Of a stretch of DNA of 64,000 nucleotides, positions 40,342-51,167 are shown in pieces (the first letter of the stretch is position 1; every line of letters begins with the position of its first letter). Source of the stretch: Rhodocyclaceae bacterium (GTDB lineage Bacteria > Pseudomonadota > Gammaproteobacteria > Burkholderiales > Rhodocyclaceae); assembly GCA_023383815.1 (NCBI GenBank), contig JAHDYG010000001.1, forward strand, positions 124,001 through 188,000, read 5' to 3'. Made by a program: the position numbers and the translations under genes. The notes under the pieces were generated by a model that did not search any database, had not been told where the DNA came from, and was given only the letters and a program-made list of their open reading frames with translations.

Positions 40342-41796
40342 TCAATCCTCATTCTCGTTGGGCTCGTTCGAACCCGGAGTCCGGATTCTAGCGGATTGGC
40401 CGCCTGCCCGCCCAGCCATCGCCCAGCGATTGCGGCCGCTTGCCTTCGCCTCGTACATCGCTCGATCAGCCGCACCAATCAAGCGCTCTGCATCCATCGC
40501 ATGACGCGGAAACAGCGCAATCCCGAGACTTGCAGTCAATTCGGTGGCTTCCGCAACGCCAAAATGGAACTGCAGCGCCCCCACCCCGTCGACGATCCGT
40601 CGCGCAAGCTCGCACAAGGCCTCCTCACGCACATCCGGAACCAGCACGGCAAATTCATCGCCACCCAGACGGAAGAAGGTCTCATTGCGCCGGATCAGCT
40701 TGCCGATCTGCCGCGCGATGTCCACGAGGACCTCATCGCCAGCCTGGTGACCGTGCGCGTCGTTGATCGGCTTGAACCCATCGAGATCGAACATCATCAG
40801 TCCGACGTCATAGCCGCGACGCAGCGCATCGGACAGCAGCCGGTCGAGCTCTTCGTGGAAACGCCTTCGGTTGTAGAGGTTCGTAAGCGGGTCACGTTCG
40901 GCCAGATCCACCATCCGCTGCGCGATCTCGCGTTCGAGCGTCACATCCTCGTAGATCCAGACCCGCCCGATCTCGCGCCCGCCAGGTTCGTCCTCGACCA
41001 CCGCCGAGGCACTGGTGAACACCCGGCCATCACGCAGACGAATCTCGCACAGCGCACCGATTCCGCCGCGCCCCGAATCGGCCGCCTCCGCAAAGCACCC
41101 GTCCGGCTCTTCCAGCATCGGAAGCACTTTCGCCTTGAGCGAATCCGCTCGCATCCCGATCAGGTTCTCGGTCGCATCGAACCCCCACAGGTCGAGCAGC
41201 GCCCGGTTGTAGTGGAGCACACGGTGATCCTGGTCGAAGAACAGGATTCCAAGCCGGATCACGTCGAGCAGCGCAGTCAGGCGCCTGCGCTCGTCATGAC
41301 TGCGTGCGAGGTAGTGCTCGCGCAGCGCCTGCGAACGGCGCAACTCGGCAACCGTCTCCAGCAGCTTGTGCTCGGCCTCCTTGCGCGCCTGAATGTTCTC
41401 GGCGGACATCCGCAGCCCACCCGACGCCTCTTCATCCAGCCGCTGCCAGTGCGCCGCAACCCAGCACGTCTGGCCGTCTGCGGAGACGAAGCGCAACTCG
41501 AAATCGCGGGTGCCACCCTCCTGCACGAGCTGCGCGATGCTGCGGCGGCAGAATCCGAGATCCGATTCATGCACCAGCAGCGCGAGCGCGTCCGGCGCCC
41601 GGATCAGTTCGTCCGGCGCACGGCCGGTCAGACGTTCGATCGACGGGCTGATCCAGTGCAGCCGTCCCTGGGCGTCGAACAGGGCCTCGACTCCGTGCAC
41701 ACCGCGGGCGATCACGCGCAGCACGGCATCCTCTCCGGCTTCGGTGTGCGGTCCGGATGGCGCTGCGATGGAAGCGTCCTTCCTGCGCCGGCTCAT
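40342..41796 (-). CDS. Diguanylate cyclase with two PAS domains
   Basis: A 484-residue soluble sensor-cyclase. PAS 1 spans about 25-138, PAS 2 about 170-292, and the GGDEF domain about 298-455. The active-site motif is GGDEF at 378-382, with metal Asp 338 in [11 protein letters not shown]; it should make c-di-GMP from GTP. The inhibitory RxxD site five residues before the motif reads RRNE, so it is not canonical. No transmembrane helix is seen. The ATG overlaps the argA stop as ATGA. A coupled argA partner is unusual and its meaning unclear. Confidence 0.92.
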   Translation of the reverse strand: MSRRRKDASIAAPSGPHTEAGEDAVLRVIARGVHGVEALFDAQGRLHWISPSIERLTGRAPDELIRAPDALALLVHESDLGFCRRSIAQLVQEGGTRDFELRFVSADGQTCWVAAHWQRLDEEASGGLRMSAENIQARKEAEHKLLETVAELRRSQALREHYLARSHDERRRLTALLDVIRLGILFFDQDHRVLHYNRALLDLWGFDATENLIGMRADSLKAKVLPMLEEPDGCFAEAADSGRGGIGALCEIRLRDGRVFTSASAVVEDEPGGREIGRVWIYEDVTLEREIAQRMVDLAERDPLTNLYNRRRFHEELDRLLSDALRRGYDVGLMMFDLDGFKPINDAHGHQAGDEVLVDIARQIGKLIRRNETFFRLGGDEFAVLVPDVREEALCELARRIVDGVGALQFHFGVAEATELTASLGIALFPRHAMDAERLIGAADRAMYEAKASGRNRWAMAGRAGGQSARIRTPGSNEPNENED

Positions 41797-43163
41797 AGCG
41801 CCTTGACGAACACCTTCGAGCGACGCTGGTAGTTATAGAGCTCCCGCTTCTGGCGTGGCAGCGCATCCGGTCCGATCTCGCTGAAGCCGCGCTCGCGAAA
41901 CCAGTGCGCGGTGCGCGTGGTGAGCACGAAGAGCCGCTCCAGGTGATGGCGGCGGGCACGCTGCTCGATGCGTTTCAGGAGCTGGTCGCCCAACCCGGCC
42001 CGCCGATACTCGGGCGCCACCGCGAGGCAGGCCAGTTCGGCCGCACGGTCGTCGCTGAACGGATACAGGGCCGCACAGCCGACCAGCACTCCGTCATGCT
42101 CGACCACCGTGAATCGCTCGATCTCCTGCTCCAGCAGTTCACGTCCGCGCCGAACCAGGGTGCCGTCCTGCTCCATCGGCGAGATCAGCGCGATGAGATC
42201 GCCCACGTCTTCGACCGTCGCCTCGCGCAGCCGGAACAATGGATCGCGCGAGACGACCGTACCGACGCCGGCATGGGTAAAGAACTCCAGCAGCAGCCCG
42301 CCGTCCTTGTCGTGATCGATGAGATGCACGCGCCCTACGCCGCGCCGCACCGCACGCACCGCGCACGGCAGGTAGAGGTCGAGATCCTCGGTCAGCCCCT
42401 CTCCAGCGCGCAGCATGCGCTCGGCCTCGTCTGCCGTGACCGAATCGATGAGCTTCCCATCCGGGTCGAGCAGGCCCGGCGCATCGCACAGGTAGATGAG
42501 CTTCTCGGCGCGCAGGGCAACCGCAACCGCCTCGGCCACCTCCTCCATGCTCAGATTGAAGATCTCTCCAGCGGGAGAAACGCCGAGCGGCGAGATCAGC
42601 ACGACGTTCTGCTGGTCGAGATCAGCCTTGATCTCTTCGGCGATGATCTTGCGCACGGCGCCCGTGTACTGGTAGTCGACGCCATCTAGCACGCCGACCG
42701 GCCTCGCGGTGATGAAATTACCGCCAGTCACGCGGATGTAGCTGCCCGCCATCGGCGTATTCGGGAGGCCCTGCGACAACTGCGCCTCGATCTCCAGCCG
42801 GGTCACCGCCATCGCCGCCTTGACGCATTCGAGTGCCTCGGCGTCCGTGACCCGGAGCCCGTGGTGATAGCGCGGCTCCAGACTACGACGCGCCAGCTCG
42901 ACATCGATCTGCGGGCGCGCACCATGCACCAGCACGAGCCGGATGCCGAGCGCCGCCAGCAGGTTGCAGTCGTAGGCGAGACTCTGCGCACGCGCCCCGG
43001 CGGCAACCTCACCCCCGAAGCCGATCACGAAGGTCTTGCCGCGAAAGGCATGGACGTAGGGCGCAGCCCCGCGTACCCAGGCCACGAACTGGGCAGTGGA
43101 ATCGGCCTCGTCGGCCGGAACGTGCAGCAGGGGCTCTCGGTTCAAGAGATCACCATCGGGCAA
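41793..43163 (-). CDS. argA: N-acetylglutamate synthase ArgA
   Basis: ArgA acetylates glutamate, the first step of arginine synthesis. It joins an amino-acid-kinase-like domain (about 35-290; FVIGFGGE, LVLVHGARPQID, the feedback site region) to a C-terminal GNAT domain (about 305-450; CLAVAPEYRRAGLGDQLL acetyl-CoA loop). The start is doubtful. No ATG exists; the frame starts at TTG 43163, but the family begins near FVAWVR, where GTG 43085 is in frame (430 residues). It overlaps the diguanylate cyclase by four bases. Confidence 0.94.
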   Translation of the reverse strand: MPDGDLLNREPLLHVPADEADSTAQFVAWVRGAAPYVHAFRGKTFVIGFGGEVAAGARAQSLAYDCNLLAALGIRLVLVHGARPQIDVELARRSLEPRYHHGLRVTDAEALECVKAAMAVTRLEIEAQLSQGLPNTPMAGSYIRVTGGNFITARPVGVLDGVDYQYTGAVRKIIAEEIKADLDQQNVVLISPLGVSPAGEIFNLSMEEVAEAVAVALRAEKLIYLCDAPGLLDPDGKLIDSVTADEAERMLRAGEGLTEDLDLYLPCAVRAVRRGVGRVHLIDHDKDGGLLLEFFTHAGVGTVVSRDPLFRLREATVEDVGDLIALISPMEQDGTLVRRGRELLEQEIERFTVVEHDGVLVGCAALYPFSDDRAAELACLAVAPEYRRAGLGDQLLKRIEQRARRHHLERLFVLTTRTAHWFRERGFSEIGPDALPRQKRELYNYQRRSKVFVKAL

Positions 43164-43187
43164 ATGATCGGCAGGTCAATGAACTGC

Positions 43188-43227
43188 GGATCCTTACGAC
43201 GCAGGCAAGGATCCTGTTTCGATTCTA
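43188..43227 (-). promoter_or_regulatory. argA leader: -10-like box and 8-bp hairpin
   Basis: On the minus strand, TAGAAT (43227-43222) is a -10-like box without a good -35. Just downstream a perfect GGATCCTT / AAGGATCC stem with an 11-base loop (43214-43188) would stand at the 5' end of the argA leader. It could stabilise or regulate the mRNA, or terminate the upstream PPK2 transcript. No poly-T is seen. Confidence 0.35.
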
Positions 43228-43274
43228 GCAGCCCGCAGGATCTCCACCAGCGACCATTCGCGCGCGCAACCCCT

Positions 43275-44762
43275 TCATTGCTCGAAGGCAGCCTCCAGTT
43301 GCTCGCAGATGGTGCGCAGCACCTTGATGCGGGCGAACTCCTTGTCATTGGCCTCGACCACCGTCCAGGGTGCGCGCTCGGTTCCGGTGCGATCGATCAT
43401 GTCGCACACGGCGCGCTCGTACGCCCCCCACTTCTCCCGATTGCGCCAGTCTTCCTCGGTGATCTTGAAGCGCTTGTGCGGCTCGGCCTCACGCTCCTTG
43501 AAGCGCGCCAGCTGCTCTTCCGCACTGATTGCGAGCCAGAACTTCACCACCACCGCCCCGGCATCGATCAGTTGATCCTCGAAGTCGTTGATCTCGGCAT
43601 AGGCCCGCATCCAGTCCGCCTCCGTGCAGTAGCCTTCGACCCGCTCGACCAGCACGCGCCCGTACCAGGAGCGATCGAAGATCACGACCTTGCCCTTGCG
43701 AGGCAACTGCCGCCAGAAACGCCACAGGTAGGGCTTTGCCAGCTCTTCGTCGCTTGGCGCCGCAATCGGAATCACGCGGTAGCGGCGCGCATCCATCGCA
43801 GCGGTCACACGGCGGATCGCACCGCCCTTGCCGGCCGCATCCGAACCTTCGAAGACAAGCACCAGCGAGCGCGATGCAAACCGCTTGTCGCGCGTGAGGA
43901 TGGCCAGCCGTCCCTGCAGCACCTCCAGCAGTTCGGCGTACTCCCTCTTGCCCAGTTTCCGGTCCAGATCGAGCGTATTGAGGTAGTTGCGGTGATCGAG
44001 CGCCTCGGGCAAGGGTGCAGCGGTCTGTCGAGGCACCCAGCCACGCGCGACGTCGGCCAGCCGCTTGCGGATCACTTCGAGCAGCGTACGCCCCACGAAC
44101 AGGCTGCGATAGCGCGGATCGGAACCATCGACGACGAGCCACGGCGCCTGCCCTGTGCTGGTGCGGCGCAACACGTGCTCGGACACCTCGCGAAAGCGGT
44201 CGTAGAGCTTGTAGAAGCGCCAGTCATGCTCGGTCACACGCCAACGCGTCTTGGAATCGGATTCCAGTGCTTCGAGGCGGCTCTTCTGGGCATCCTTGGA
44301 CAGATGAAACCACAGCTTCACCAGCAGCACCTTTTCCTGCACGAGCATCGCTTCGAAGCGGTTGATCGCATCGAGCTGCTGGTCGAGATCGGCCTTCTTC
44401 GAATGCTTCTCGACCCGATCGAGGATGGGCTGGGTATACCAGTTTCCGAACAGCACACCGATCTTTCCGAGCGGCGGAAGGGCCCGCCAGTACCGCCACA
44501 TGTGCGGGCGCTCGGCCTCTTCCGACGAGGGGCTGTCGAACGCCCAGGCCTCGATGTGGCGCGGATCCATCCACTCATTGAGCAGATTCACCGTCTCGCC
44601 CTTGCCCGCACCATCTACGCCATTGACCAGCACCACGACCGCAAACTTGCGCTGCTCCAGCAACTCGAACTGCGCATCGAGCAAGGCCGCACGCAACGCG
44701 GGCACGGTCTTTTCGTACTCCTTCTTTTCCGTCTTGTGGCCGACTTCGGCGGATTCGAACAT
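43275..44762 (-). CDS. pap: Two-domain polyphosphate kinase 2 (polyphosphate:AMP phosphotransferase)
   Basis: A 495-residue class II PPK2 with two P-loop domains in tandem, the layout of Pseudomonas polyphosphate:AMP phosphotransferase, which makes ADP from AMP using polyphosphate. Domain 1 has NGVDGAGKGETV, a nonstandard Walker A, and domain 2 EGSDAAGKGGAI with FDRSWYGRVLVERV. As known for the family, the second domain is catalytic. I chose ATG 44762 (MFESAEVG), preceded by GGGGAAGGGGA; the frame stays open to 44864. AMP- versus ADP-specificity is by domain layout only. Confidence 0.92.
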   Translation of the reverse strand: MFESAEVGHKTEKKEYEKTVPALRAALLDAQFELLEQRKFAVVVLVNGVDGAGKGETVNLLNEWMDPRHIEAWAFDSPSSEEAERPHMWRYWRALPPLGKIGVLFGNWYTQPILDRVEKHSKKADLDQQLDAINRFEAMLVQEKVLLVKLWFHLSKDAQKSRLEALESDSKTRWRVTEHDWRFYKLYDRFREVSEHVLRRTSTGQAPWLVVDGSDPRYRSLFVGRTLLEVIRKRLADVARGWVPRQTAAPLPEALDHRNYLNTLDLDRKLGKREYAELLEVLQGRLAILTRDKRFASRSLVLVFEGSDAAGKGGAIRRVTAAMDARRYRVIPIAAPSDEELAKPYLWRFWRQLPRKGKVVIFDRSWYGRVLVERVEGYCTEADWMRAYAEINDFEDQLIDAGAVVVKFWLAISAEEQLARFKEREAEPHKRFKITEEDWRNREKWGAYERAVCDMIDRTGTERAPWTVVEANDKEFARIKVLRTICEQLEAAFEQ

Positions 44763-44832
44763 TCCCCTTCCCCTGAGTTGAACTGCTGTAACCGGGCTCG
44801 TCCGATCCGACCGGAAGCCGGACCGCAAACCG

Positions 44833-45561
44833 TCAAAAATCCCCCCAGAGCGCCTGGATCGCACTCAGTGCCGCAAGCCCCGCCGTCTCGGTACGAAGCA
44901 CCCTCGGCCCAAGCGTCAGAGTGCGACATGCGGCGAGCTGCAACGTGGTCAGTTCGGCTTCCGACCACCCCCCCTCGGGACCCACCAGCACGTGCACCGG
45001 CCCCCGTGGCCGTTCGATGGCACGCATCCCCCGCGCGCCACCAGGCGCCAGCACGAACCGGTCGGGCAGTGACCGGGTACGCGCAAGGTAATCCTGCAGG
45101 CCGGTCACGGCTTCGATGCGCGGAACGCGGTTGCGTCCGCACTGCTCGCAGGCAGCAACGGCGACCTGTTGCCAGTGTGCAAGGCGTTTTGCCGCCCGCT
45201 CTCCGGTGAGTCTCAGCACCGAACGCTCCGCATCGAGCGGAACCACCGCCGCAACCCCAAGCTCCACCGCCTTCTGCACGACCCAGTCCATCTTGTCGGC
45301 GCTGGCCAGGGACTGGACCAGAACGACTTCGAGCGGCGATTCGCGCTCGACCGCCACCCCGATACCGAGATCGGCATGCCAGCACCTCGCGTCGCGACCC
45401 AGGCGCGCCGGCACCTCACCGCCACGACCATCGAACAGGACCAGCTCATCGCCCTCGCGCATCCGCAGCACCCGCGTCGCGTGGTGCGCCAACGCCTCCG
45501 GCAGGCGAAACGGGCCCGGCTCCGGAAGCGGCTCCGGGCAAAAGAAGCGTGGAATCCCCAT
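44833..45561 (-). CDS. rsmE: 16S rRNA m3U1498 methyltransferase RsmE
   Basis: RsmE is a SPOUT-class methyltransferase for U1498 of 16S rRNA. The 242-residue protein has an N-terminal PUA-like domain (about 1-70, RFFCPEPL to GGEVPAR) and the trefoil-knot SPOUT domain with QSLASADKMDWVVQKAVELG, VLVGPEGGWSEAEL and LGPRVLRTETA. ATG 45561 was chosen by family N terminus; the open frame extends 660 bases further upstream, antisense to the next gene. It is divergent from the thioredoxin-fold gene across 39 bases. Confidence 0.95.
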   Translation of the reverse strand: MGIPRFFCPEPLPEPGPFRLPEALAHHATRVLRMREGDELVLFDGRGGEVPARLGRDARCWHADLGIGVAVERESPLEVVLVQSLASADKMDWVVQKAVELGVAAVVPLDAERSVLRLTGERAAKRLAHWQQVAVAACEQCGRNRVPRIEAVTGLQDYLARTRSLPDRFVLAPGGARGMRAIERPRGPVHVLVGPEGGWSEAELTTLQLAACRTLTLGPRVLRTETAGLAALSAIQALWGDF

Positions 45562-45600
45562 GCTATGATCAAATGAAGGCAATACGCGGGAGTAGATGCA

Positions 45601-46158
45601 ATGGTCGCCAAATCGACGCCGCTGTGCAACTTCGGCTGGCGCGCGCCGGAATTCGATCTGCCCGGGGTCGACGGGCGGCAGCATACACTCGCCAGTGCGC
45701 GCGGGCCGCGCGGACTGCTCGTGATGTTCCTGTGCAACCACTGCCCCTACGTCCGGGCCGTGCTCGATCGCATCCTGCGCGATACGGGCGAGCTTGCCGG
45801 CCACGGCATCGGCAGCATCGCAATCATGGCCAACGATCCGACCGACTACCCTGAAGACTCGTGGGACAACATGGTGCGCATTGCACGCGAACGTGACTTC
45901 CCGTTTCCCTACGTGCTGGACGGATCGCAGGCCGTCGCGCGGGCCTACGGGGCGGTGTGCACCCCCGATTTCTTCGGCTTCAATGACCGCCTCGAACTTC
46001 AGTACCGCGGACGGCTCGACGCCTCCGGGCGGACTCCTGCCGCGCCGGACGCCCGCCGTGACCTCTTCGAAGCGATGGTCGAGATCGCCGCAACCGGAAA
46101 GGGGCCAGCCGAACAGAGCGCCAGCATCGGCTGTTCGATCAAGTGGAAGGACTCCTGA
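45601..46158 (+). CDS. Thioredoxin-family protein (AhpC/TSA-like, CxxC)
   Basis: A 185-residue thioredoxin-fold protein of the redoxin type, with PEFDLPGVDGRQHTL, then LVMFLCNHCPYVRAVLDR carrying the CxxC (CNHC) and a cis-Pro region near VCTPDFFGF. No signal peptide is seen, so it is probably cytosolic. Homologues are annotated as thioredoxin or peroxiredoxin-like, without a proven substrate. A TATGAT -10-like box (45564-45569) precedes it. The next gene starts two bases after its stop (tga-c-atg). Confidence 0.85.
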   Translation: MVAKSTPLCNFGWRAPEFDLPGVDGRQHTLASARGPRGLLVMFLCNHCPYVRAVLDRILRDTGELAGHGIGSIAIMANDPTDYPEDSWDNMVRIARERDFPFPYVLDGSQAVARAYGAVCTPDFFGFNDRLELQYRGRLDASGRTPAAPDARRDLFEAMVEIAATGKGPAEQSASIGCSIKWKDS

Positions 46159-46159
46159 C

Positions 46160-46969
46160 ATGCCAAATGCCGCCCGGCGACTGACGCGCGCCCGTGCGCT
46201 CGAATCCGTGGTTCGCGACATTGCGCGCGAGGAGATCCTGCCGCGCTACCTCAACAGTGCGCGCAGCCACAAGGCTGACGGATCGCTGTTTACCGAAGCG
46301 GACATCGAATCCCAGCGCCGTTTCTCGCTCGCATTGCCCGAGCTCATGCCCGGCCCGGTGCTCGGTGAGGAGATGACGGCCGAGGAGCAGGCGCATCTGT
46401 GGGGAACCGGCAGCAAGGGCATGTGGTGCATCGATCCGATCGACGGCACGACCAATTTCGCCAACGGCATTCCGTTCTTCGCGGTCTCGATCGCCTACCT
46501 CGTGGACCACGAACCCCAGTTCGGGGTGGTCTACAACCCGGTCACCGACGAGTCCTTCTACGCCGCGAAAGGCGCAGGGGCTTTTCTCAATGGCGTGGAA
46601 CTGCCGCTGCGTCCGGCCGCGACGACGCTCGAGGAGGCCGTTGCCGGGGTCGATTTCAAGCGCATCAGCCACCACCTCGGCGACGAGCTGGCGGTACGCC
46701 CCCCGTACTACTCACAGCGCAATTTCGGCTCCAGCGCACTGGAATGGTGCTTCATTGCAGCCGGACGCCTGGACATCTACCTGCACGGCGGCCAGATGCT
46801 GTGGGACTACGCGGCCGGCCGCCTGATCCTCACCGAAGCGGGGGGCCAGTCGGCGGCCCTCGATGGCGGTTCGTTGATGGCCGGCCCGTCTGTCAAGCGC
46901 GGCGTGCTGGCGGCAGCGAGCCCCGCGCTCTTCGCGCGCTGGCGCAGCTGGGTCTCTGCGCACTCCTGA
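46160..46969 (+). CDS. Inositol-monophosphatase-family phosphatase (HisN-like candidate)
   Basis: A 269-residue lithium-sensitive type phosphatase of the IMPase/FBPase superfamily. Metal motifs are GEEMTAEE, CIDPIDGTTNF and WDYAAGRLIL. The precise substrate cannot be read: inositol phosphate, fructose bisphosphate or histidinol phosphate are all possible. Since HisB here lacks a phosphatase domain, a HisN role is plausible. Since phosphoribulokinase follows 56 bases later, a sugar-bisphosphate role is the rival. Start ATG 46160 is just after the thioredoxin stop. Confidence 0.85.
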   Translation: MPNAARRLTRARALESVVRDIAREEILPRYLNSARSHKADGSLFTEADIESQRRFSLALPELMPGPVLGEEMTAEEQAHLWGTGSKGMWCIDPIDGTTNFANGIPFFAVSIAYLVDHEPQFGVVYNPVTDESFYAAKGAGAFLNGVELPLRPAATTLEEAVAGVDFKRISHHLGDELAVRPPYYSQRNFGSSALEWCFIAAGRLDIYLHGGQMLWDYAAGRLILTEAGGQSAALDGGSLMAGPSVKRGVLAAASPALFARWRSWVSAHS

Positions 46970-47025
46970 GCCGCGCACTGCGCAGCCACCCCTCTCATCG
47001 TCCGCCTCGCCATCCGGAGTCCTGC

Positions 47026-47901
47026 ATGTCCGCCAAGCATCCGATCATCGCCGTTACGGGCTCGTCCGGCGCCGGAACCACGACCGTCAAGCACACTTTC
47101 GAGGCAATCTTCCATCGCGAGAACGTCAATGCCGCGATCGTCGAGGGCGACAGCTTCCATCGCTACCCGCGCGACGAGATGAAACGGCTCATCGACGAAG
47201 CGGAAGCGGCCGGCCGGCGCGGCATCAGCCATTTCGGCCCGGAAGCGAACCTGCTCGAAGATCTCGAAGCCCTGTTCCGCGGATACGGGGAATCGGCGGT
47301 CGGGCGCCGCCGGCTCTACATCCACAACGAAGAGCAGTCGGTACGTCACAATCTGCCGATGGGCACCTTCACCGAATGGGAAGATCTGCCGGTCGGAACC
47401 GACTGCCTGTTCTACGAAGGCCTGCACGGGGGCGTCGTGACCGACCGGATCGATGTCGCCAGCCATGTCGACCTGCTGATCGGTGTCGCCCCCACGATCA
47501 ACCTGGAGTGGATCCAGAAGCTCCATCGCGACACGCGCATCCGGGGTTATTCGCCCGAAGCCGTCCAGGACACGATCCTGCGGCGGATGTACGACTACGT
47601 GCATTACATCGTGCCGCAGTTCTCGCGCACGCACATCAACTTCCAGCGCGTTCCGGTCGTCGACACTTCGAACCCTTTCATCGCACGCGACGTACCGAGC
47701 CTCGCCGAATCGATGGTCGTGATCCGCTTCAAGGATCCGCGCGGGATCGACTTCCCCTATCTCCTGAACATGATCCATGGCTCGTTCATGTCGCGCGCCA
47801 ACACCATCGTCATCCACGGTGGACAACTCGACCTGGCGATGCAGCTGGTCCTGACGCCGCTGATCTGGAAGCTGATGGAGAAGCGCCGCCGCCTGGCATG
47901 A
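47026..47901 (+). CDS. cbbP: Phosphoribulokinase
   Basis: Phosphoribulokinase makes ribulose 1,5-bisphosphate from ribulose 5-phosphate and ATP. This is the 291-residue proteobacterial class I form. The P-loop is GSSGAGTTT (12-20), followed by [14 protein letters not shown] with the catalytic Asp, [11 protein letters not shown] and HGGQLDLAM near the end. The reaction serves the Calvin cycle, but no Rubisco gene or CbbR regulator is in the window. Its nearest gene partners are the IMPase-family protein and transketolase. No strong Shine-Dalgarno (CCGGAG) is seen beyond a short purine run. Confidence 0.95.
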   Translation: MSAKHPIIAVTGSSGAGTTTVKHTFEAIFHRENVNAAIVEGDSFHRYPRDEMKRLIDEAEAAGRRGISHFGPEANLLEDLEALFRGYGESAVGRRRLYIHNEEQSVRHNLPMGTFTEWEDLPVGTDCLFYEGLHGGVVTDRIDVASHVDLLIGVAPTINLEWIQKLHRDTRIRGYSPEAVQDTILRRMYDYVHYIVPQFSRTHINFQRVPVVDTSNPFIARDVPSLAESMVVIRFKDPRGIDFPYLLNMIHGSFMSRANTIVIHGGQLDLAMQLVLTPLIWKLMEKRRRLA

Positions 47902-48013
47902 CGGATGCAACTCCGGCAAGGCTTTCGGCGCGGTTGCTGCTCTGCAGCACGGCTACCGCGGGGAAGGAATTTGGGCGATAATTCCGCTTTTTCCGGTTCC
48001 AGGCCCCGCCCCC

Positions 48014-50035
48014 ATGTCCGACGCCCGCCAGATCACCCCGCCCGCCTTCAACCCCGTCACGGGTGCCATCCGCGCCCTTGCGATGGACGCCGTGCAGAAG
48101 GCGAAGTCCGGCCACCCGGGTGCCCCGATGGGCATGGCGGAGATCGCTGAAGTCCTGTGGCGCCATCATCTGAAGCACAATCCGGCCAACCCGAAGTGGG
48201 CCGACCGCGACCGTTTCGTGCTCTCGAACGGCCACGGCTCGATGCTGATCTATGCGCTGCTGCACCTCACGGGCTACGACCTCTCGATCGAGGATCTGAA
48301 GAACTTCCGACAACTGCACAGCAAGACCCCCGGCCACCCGGAATACGGCTATGCCCCGGGCGTCGAGACCACGACCGGCCCGCTCGGCCAGGGCATCACC
48401 AACGCGGTCGGCCTGGCACTGGCGGAGAAAGTGCTGGCGGCCGAGTTCAACCGCCCCGGCCACGCGATCGTCGACCACCGGACCTGGGTCTTCGTCGGCG
48501 ACGGCTGCCTGATGGAAGGCATCTCCCACGAAGCCTGTTCGCTCGCCGGCACCTGGGGCCTGGGCAAGCTGATCGCCTTCTACGACGACAACGACATTTC
48601 GATCGATGGCCACGTCGGCGGCTGGTTCACCGACGACACGCCGAAGCGTTTCGAAGCCTACGGCTGGCAGGTCATCCGCGACGTGCAGGGTCACGATCCG
48701 GCTGCGATCCAGGCCGCCGTCGAGCGGGCGAAGGCCGACACCACGCGTCCCACGCTGATCTGCTGCAAGACCGTGATCGGCGCCGGCGCCCCGAACAAGC
48801 AGGGCAGCCATGACTGCCATGGCGCCCCGCTCGGCGACGCCGAAATCGCCGCAGCACGCGCACACATCGGCTGGAATCACCCGCCATTCGAGATTCCGGC
48901 GGACGTCTACGCCGCCTGGGATGCGCGCGAGGCCGGAGCCGCCGCCGAAGCCGAATGGAAGCAGAGGTTCGCCGCCTATCGGGCAGCCTTCCCGGAGCTT
49001 GCGGCCGAATTCGAGCGCCGCATCGGCGGTCGCCTGCCCGGCGACTGGAACACGCATGTCGCCGCAGTGATGGCGCGCGTCGTGGATGAGGCGGCGACCA
49101 TCGCCACGCGCAAGGCGAGCCAGAACTCGATCGAGGCCTTCGCGCCGAAGTTGCCCGAGCTGATCGGCGGCTCGGCCGACCTTGCCGGATCCAACCTCAC
49201 GCTGTGGAGCGGGGCAAAGGCCGTGAGCCGCGACAGCGGCGGCAATTACCTCTACTACGGCGTGCGCGAGTTCGGCATGGCGGCGATCGCCAACGGCGTT
49301 TCACTGCACGGCGGACTGATCCCCTACACCGCAACCTTCCTGATGTTCAGCGAATACGCGCGCAATGCGCTGCGCATGGCAGCGCTGATGAAAGTGCGCC
49401 AGGTCTTCGTATTCACACACGATTCGATCGGCCTCGGCGAGGACGGCCCGACGCACCAGCCGGTCGAGCAGATGGCCACCCTGCGCCTGATCCCCAACAT
49501 GGACGTCTGGCGTCCGTGCGACACCACCGAGACGGCGCTCGCCTGGGCCTGCGCGATCGAGCGCGCCGATGGCCCGTCCTCGCTGTGCTTCTCGCGCCAG
49601 AACCTGCCCTTCCAGAAGCGCGACGCAGAACAGGTCGCCTCCATCCGGCGCGGAGGCTACGTGCTCGCGGAAGCGGAAAAGGGCGAGCGCCCGGCAGCCG
49701 TGCTCATCGCCACCGGTTCCGAAGTCGAGCTGGCGATGGCTGCGCAGCAGGCCCTTGCGGCAGACGGGGTGTACGTGCGTGTCGTCTCGATGCCATCAAC
49801 CAATGTTTTCGACCGCCAGGATGCGGCCTACAAGGCTTCCGTGCTGCCGGCCGGGATTCCGCGTGTGGCGGTCGAGGCCGGCGTCACCGACTACTGGCGC
49901 AAGTACGTCGGGCTCGAAGGCGCCGTGATCGGCATCGACCGCTTCGGCGAGTCCGCCCCGGCGGGTGAGCTCTACAAGGCCTTCGGGATCACCGCCGAAG
50001 CCGTCGCAAGAGCGGTGCGTGCCGCGGTCCGCTGA
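48014..50035 (+). CDS. tkt: Transketolase
   Basis: Transketolase moves two-carbon units between sugar phosphates in the pentose phosphate and Calvin cycles. The 673-residue protein has the TPP-binding region in [13 protein letters not shown] with its metal site, N-terminal [15 protein letters not shown], and the pyrimidine domain with [26 protein letters not shown] -10-like box lies at 47977-47982 with no clear -35. It is followed 55 bases later by gap. Confidence 0.97.
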   Translation: MSDARQITPPAFNPVTGAIRALAMDAVQKAKSGHPGAPMGMAEIAEVLWRHHLKHNPANPKWADRDRFVLSNGHGSMLIYALLHLTGYDLSIEDLKNFRQLHSKTPGHPEYGYAPGVETTTGPLGQGITNAVGLALAEKVLAAEFNRPGHAIVDHRTWVFVGDGCLMEGISHEACSLAGTWGLGKLIAFYDDNDISIDGHVGGWFTDDTPKRFEAYGWQVIRDVQGHDPAAIQAAVERAKADTTRPTLICCKTVIGAGAPNKQGSHDCHGAPLGDAEIAAARAHIGWNHPPFEIPADVYAAWDAREAGAAAEAEWKQRFAAYRAAFPELAAEFERRIGGRLPGDWNTHVAAVMARVVDEAATIATRKASQNSIEAFAPKLPELIGGSADLAGSNLTLWSGAKAVSRDSGGNYLYYGVREFGMAAIANGVSLHGGLIPYTATFLMFSEYARNALRMAALMKVRQVFVFTHDSIGLGEDGPTHQPVEQMATLRLIPNMDVWRPCDTTETALAWACAIERADGPSSLCFSRQNLPFQKRDAEQVASIRRGGYVLAEAEKGERPAAVLIATGSEVELAMAAQQALAADGVYVRVVSMPSTNVFDRQDAAYKASVLPAGIPRVAVEAGVTDYWRKYVGLEGAVIGIDRFGESAPAGELYKAFGITAEAVARAVRAAVR

Positions 50036-50090
50036 CCGGATCCATGACCAGGATTTCAGACTCAAACCTCCAGAAGGAAGGACTTCCAGC

Positions 50091-51107
<1,017 letters not shown>

Positions 51108-51126
51108 ACGAACCGTACGAACGACC

Positions 51127-51150
51127 GGCCCCGCCCTGCGGGGCCTTTTT
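51127..51150 (+). terminator. Rho-independent terminator between gap and pgk
   Basis: GGCCCCGC (51127-51134) and GCGGGGCC (51138-51145) form an 8-bp stem with a three-base loop, followed by TTTTT. It is 20 bases after the gap stop and 18 before pgk, so pgk expression must come from read-through or a promoter in the hairpin area. Confidence 0.85.
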
Positions 51151-51167
51151 CCACCGGAATCCGAATC

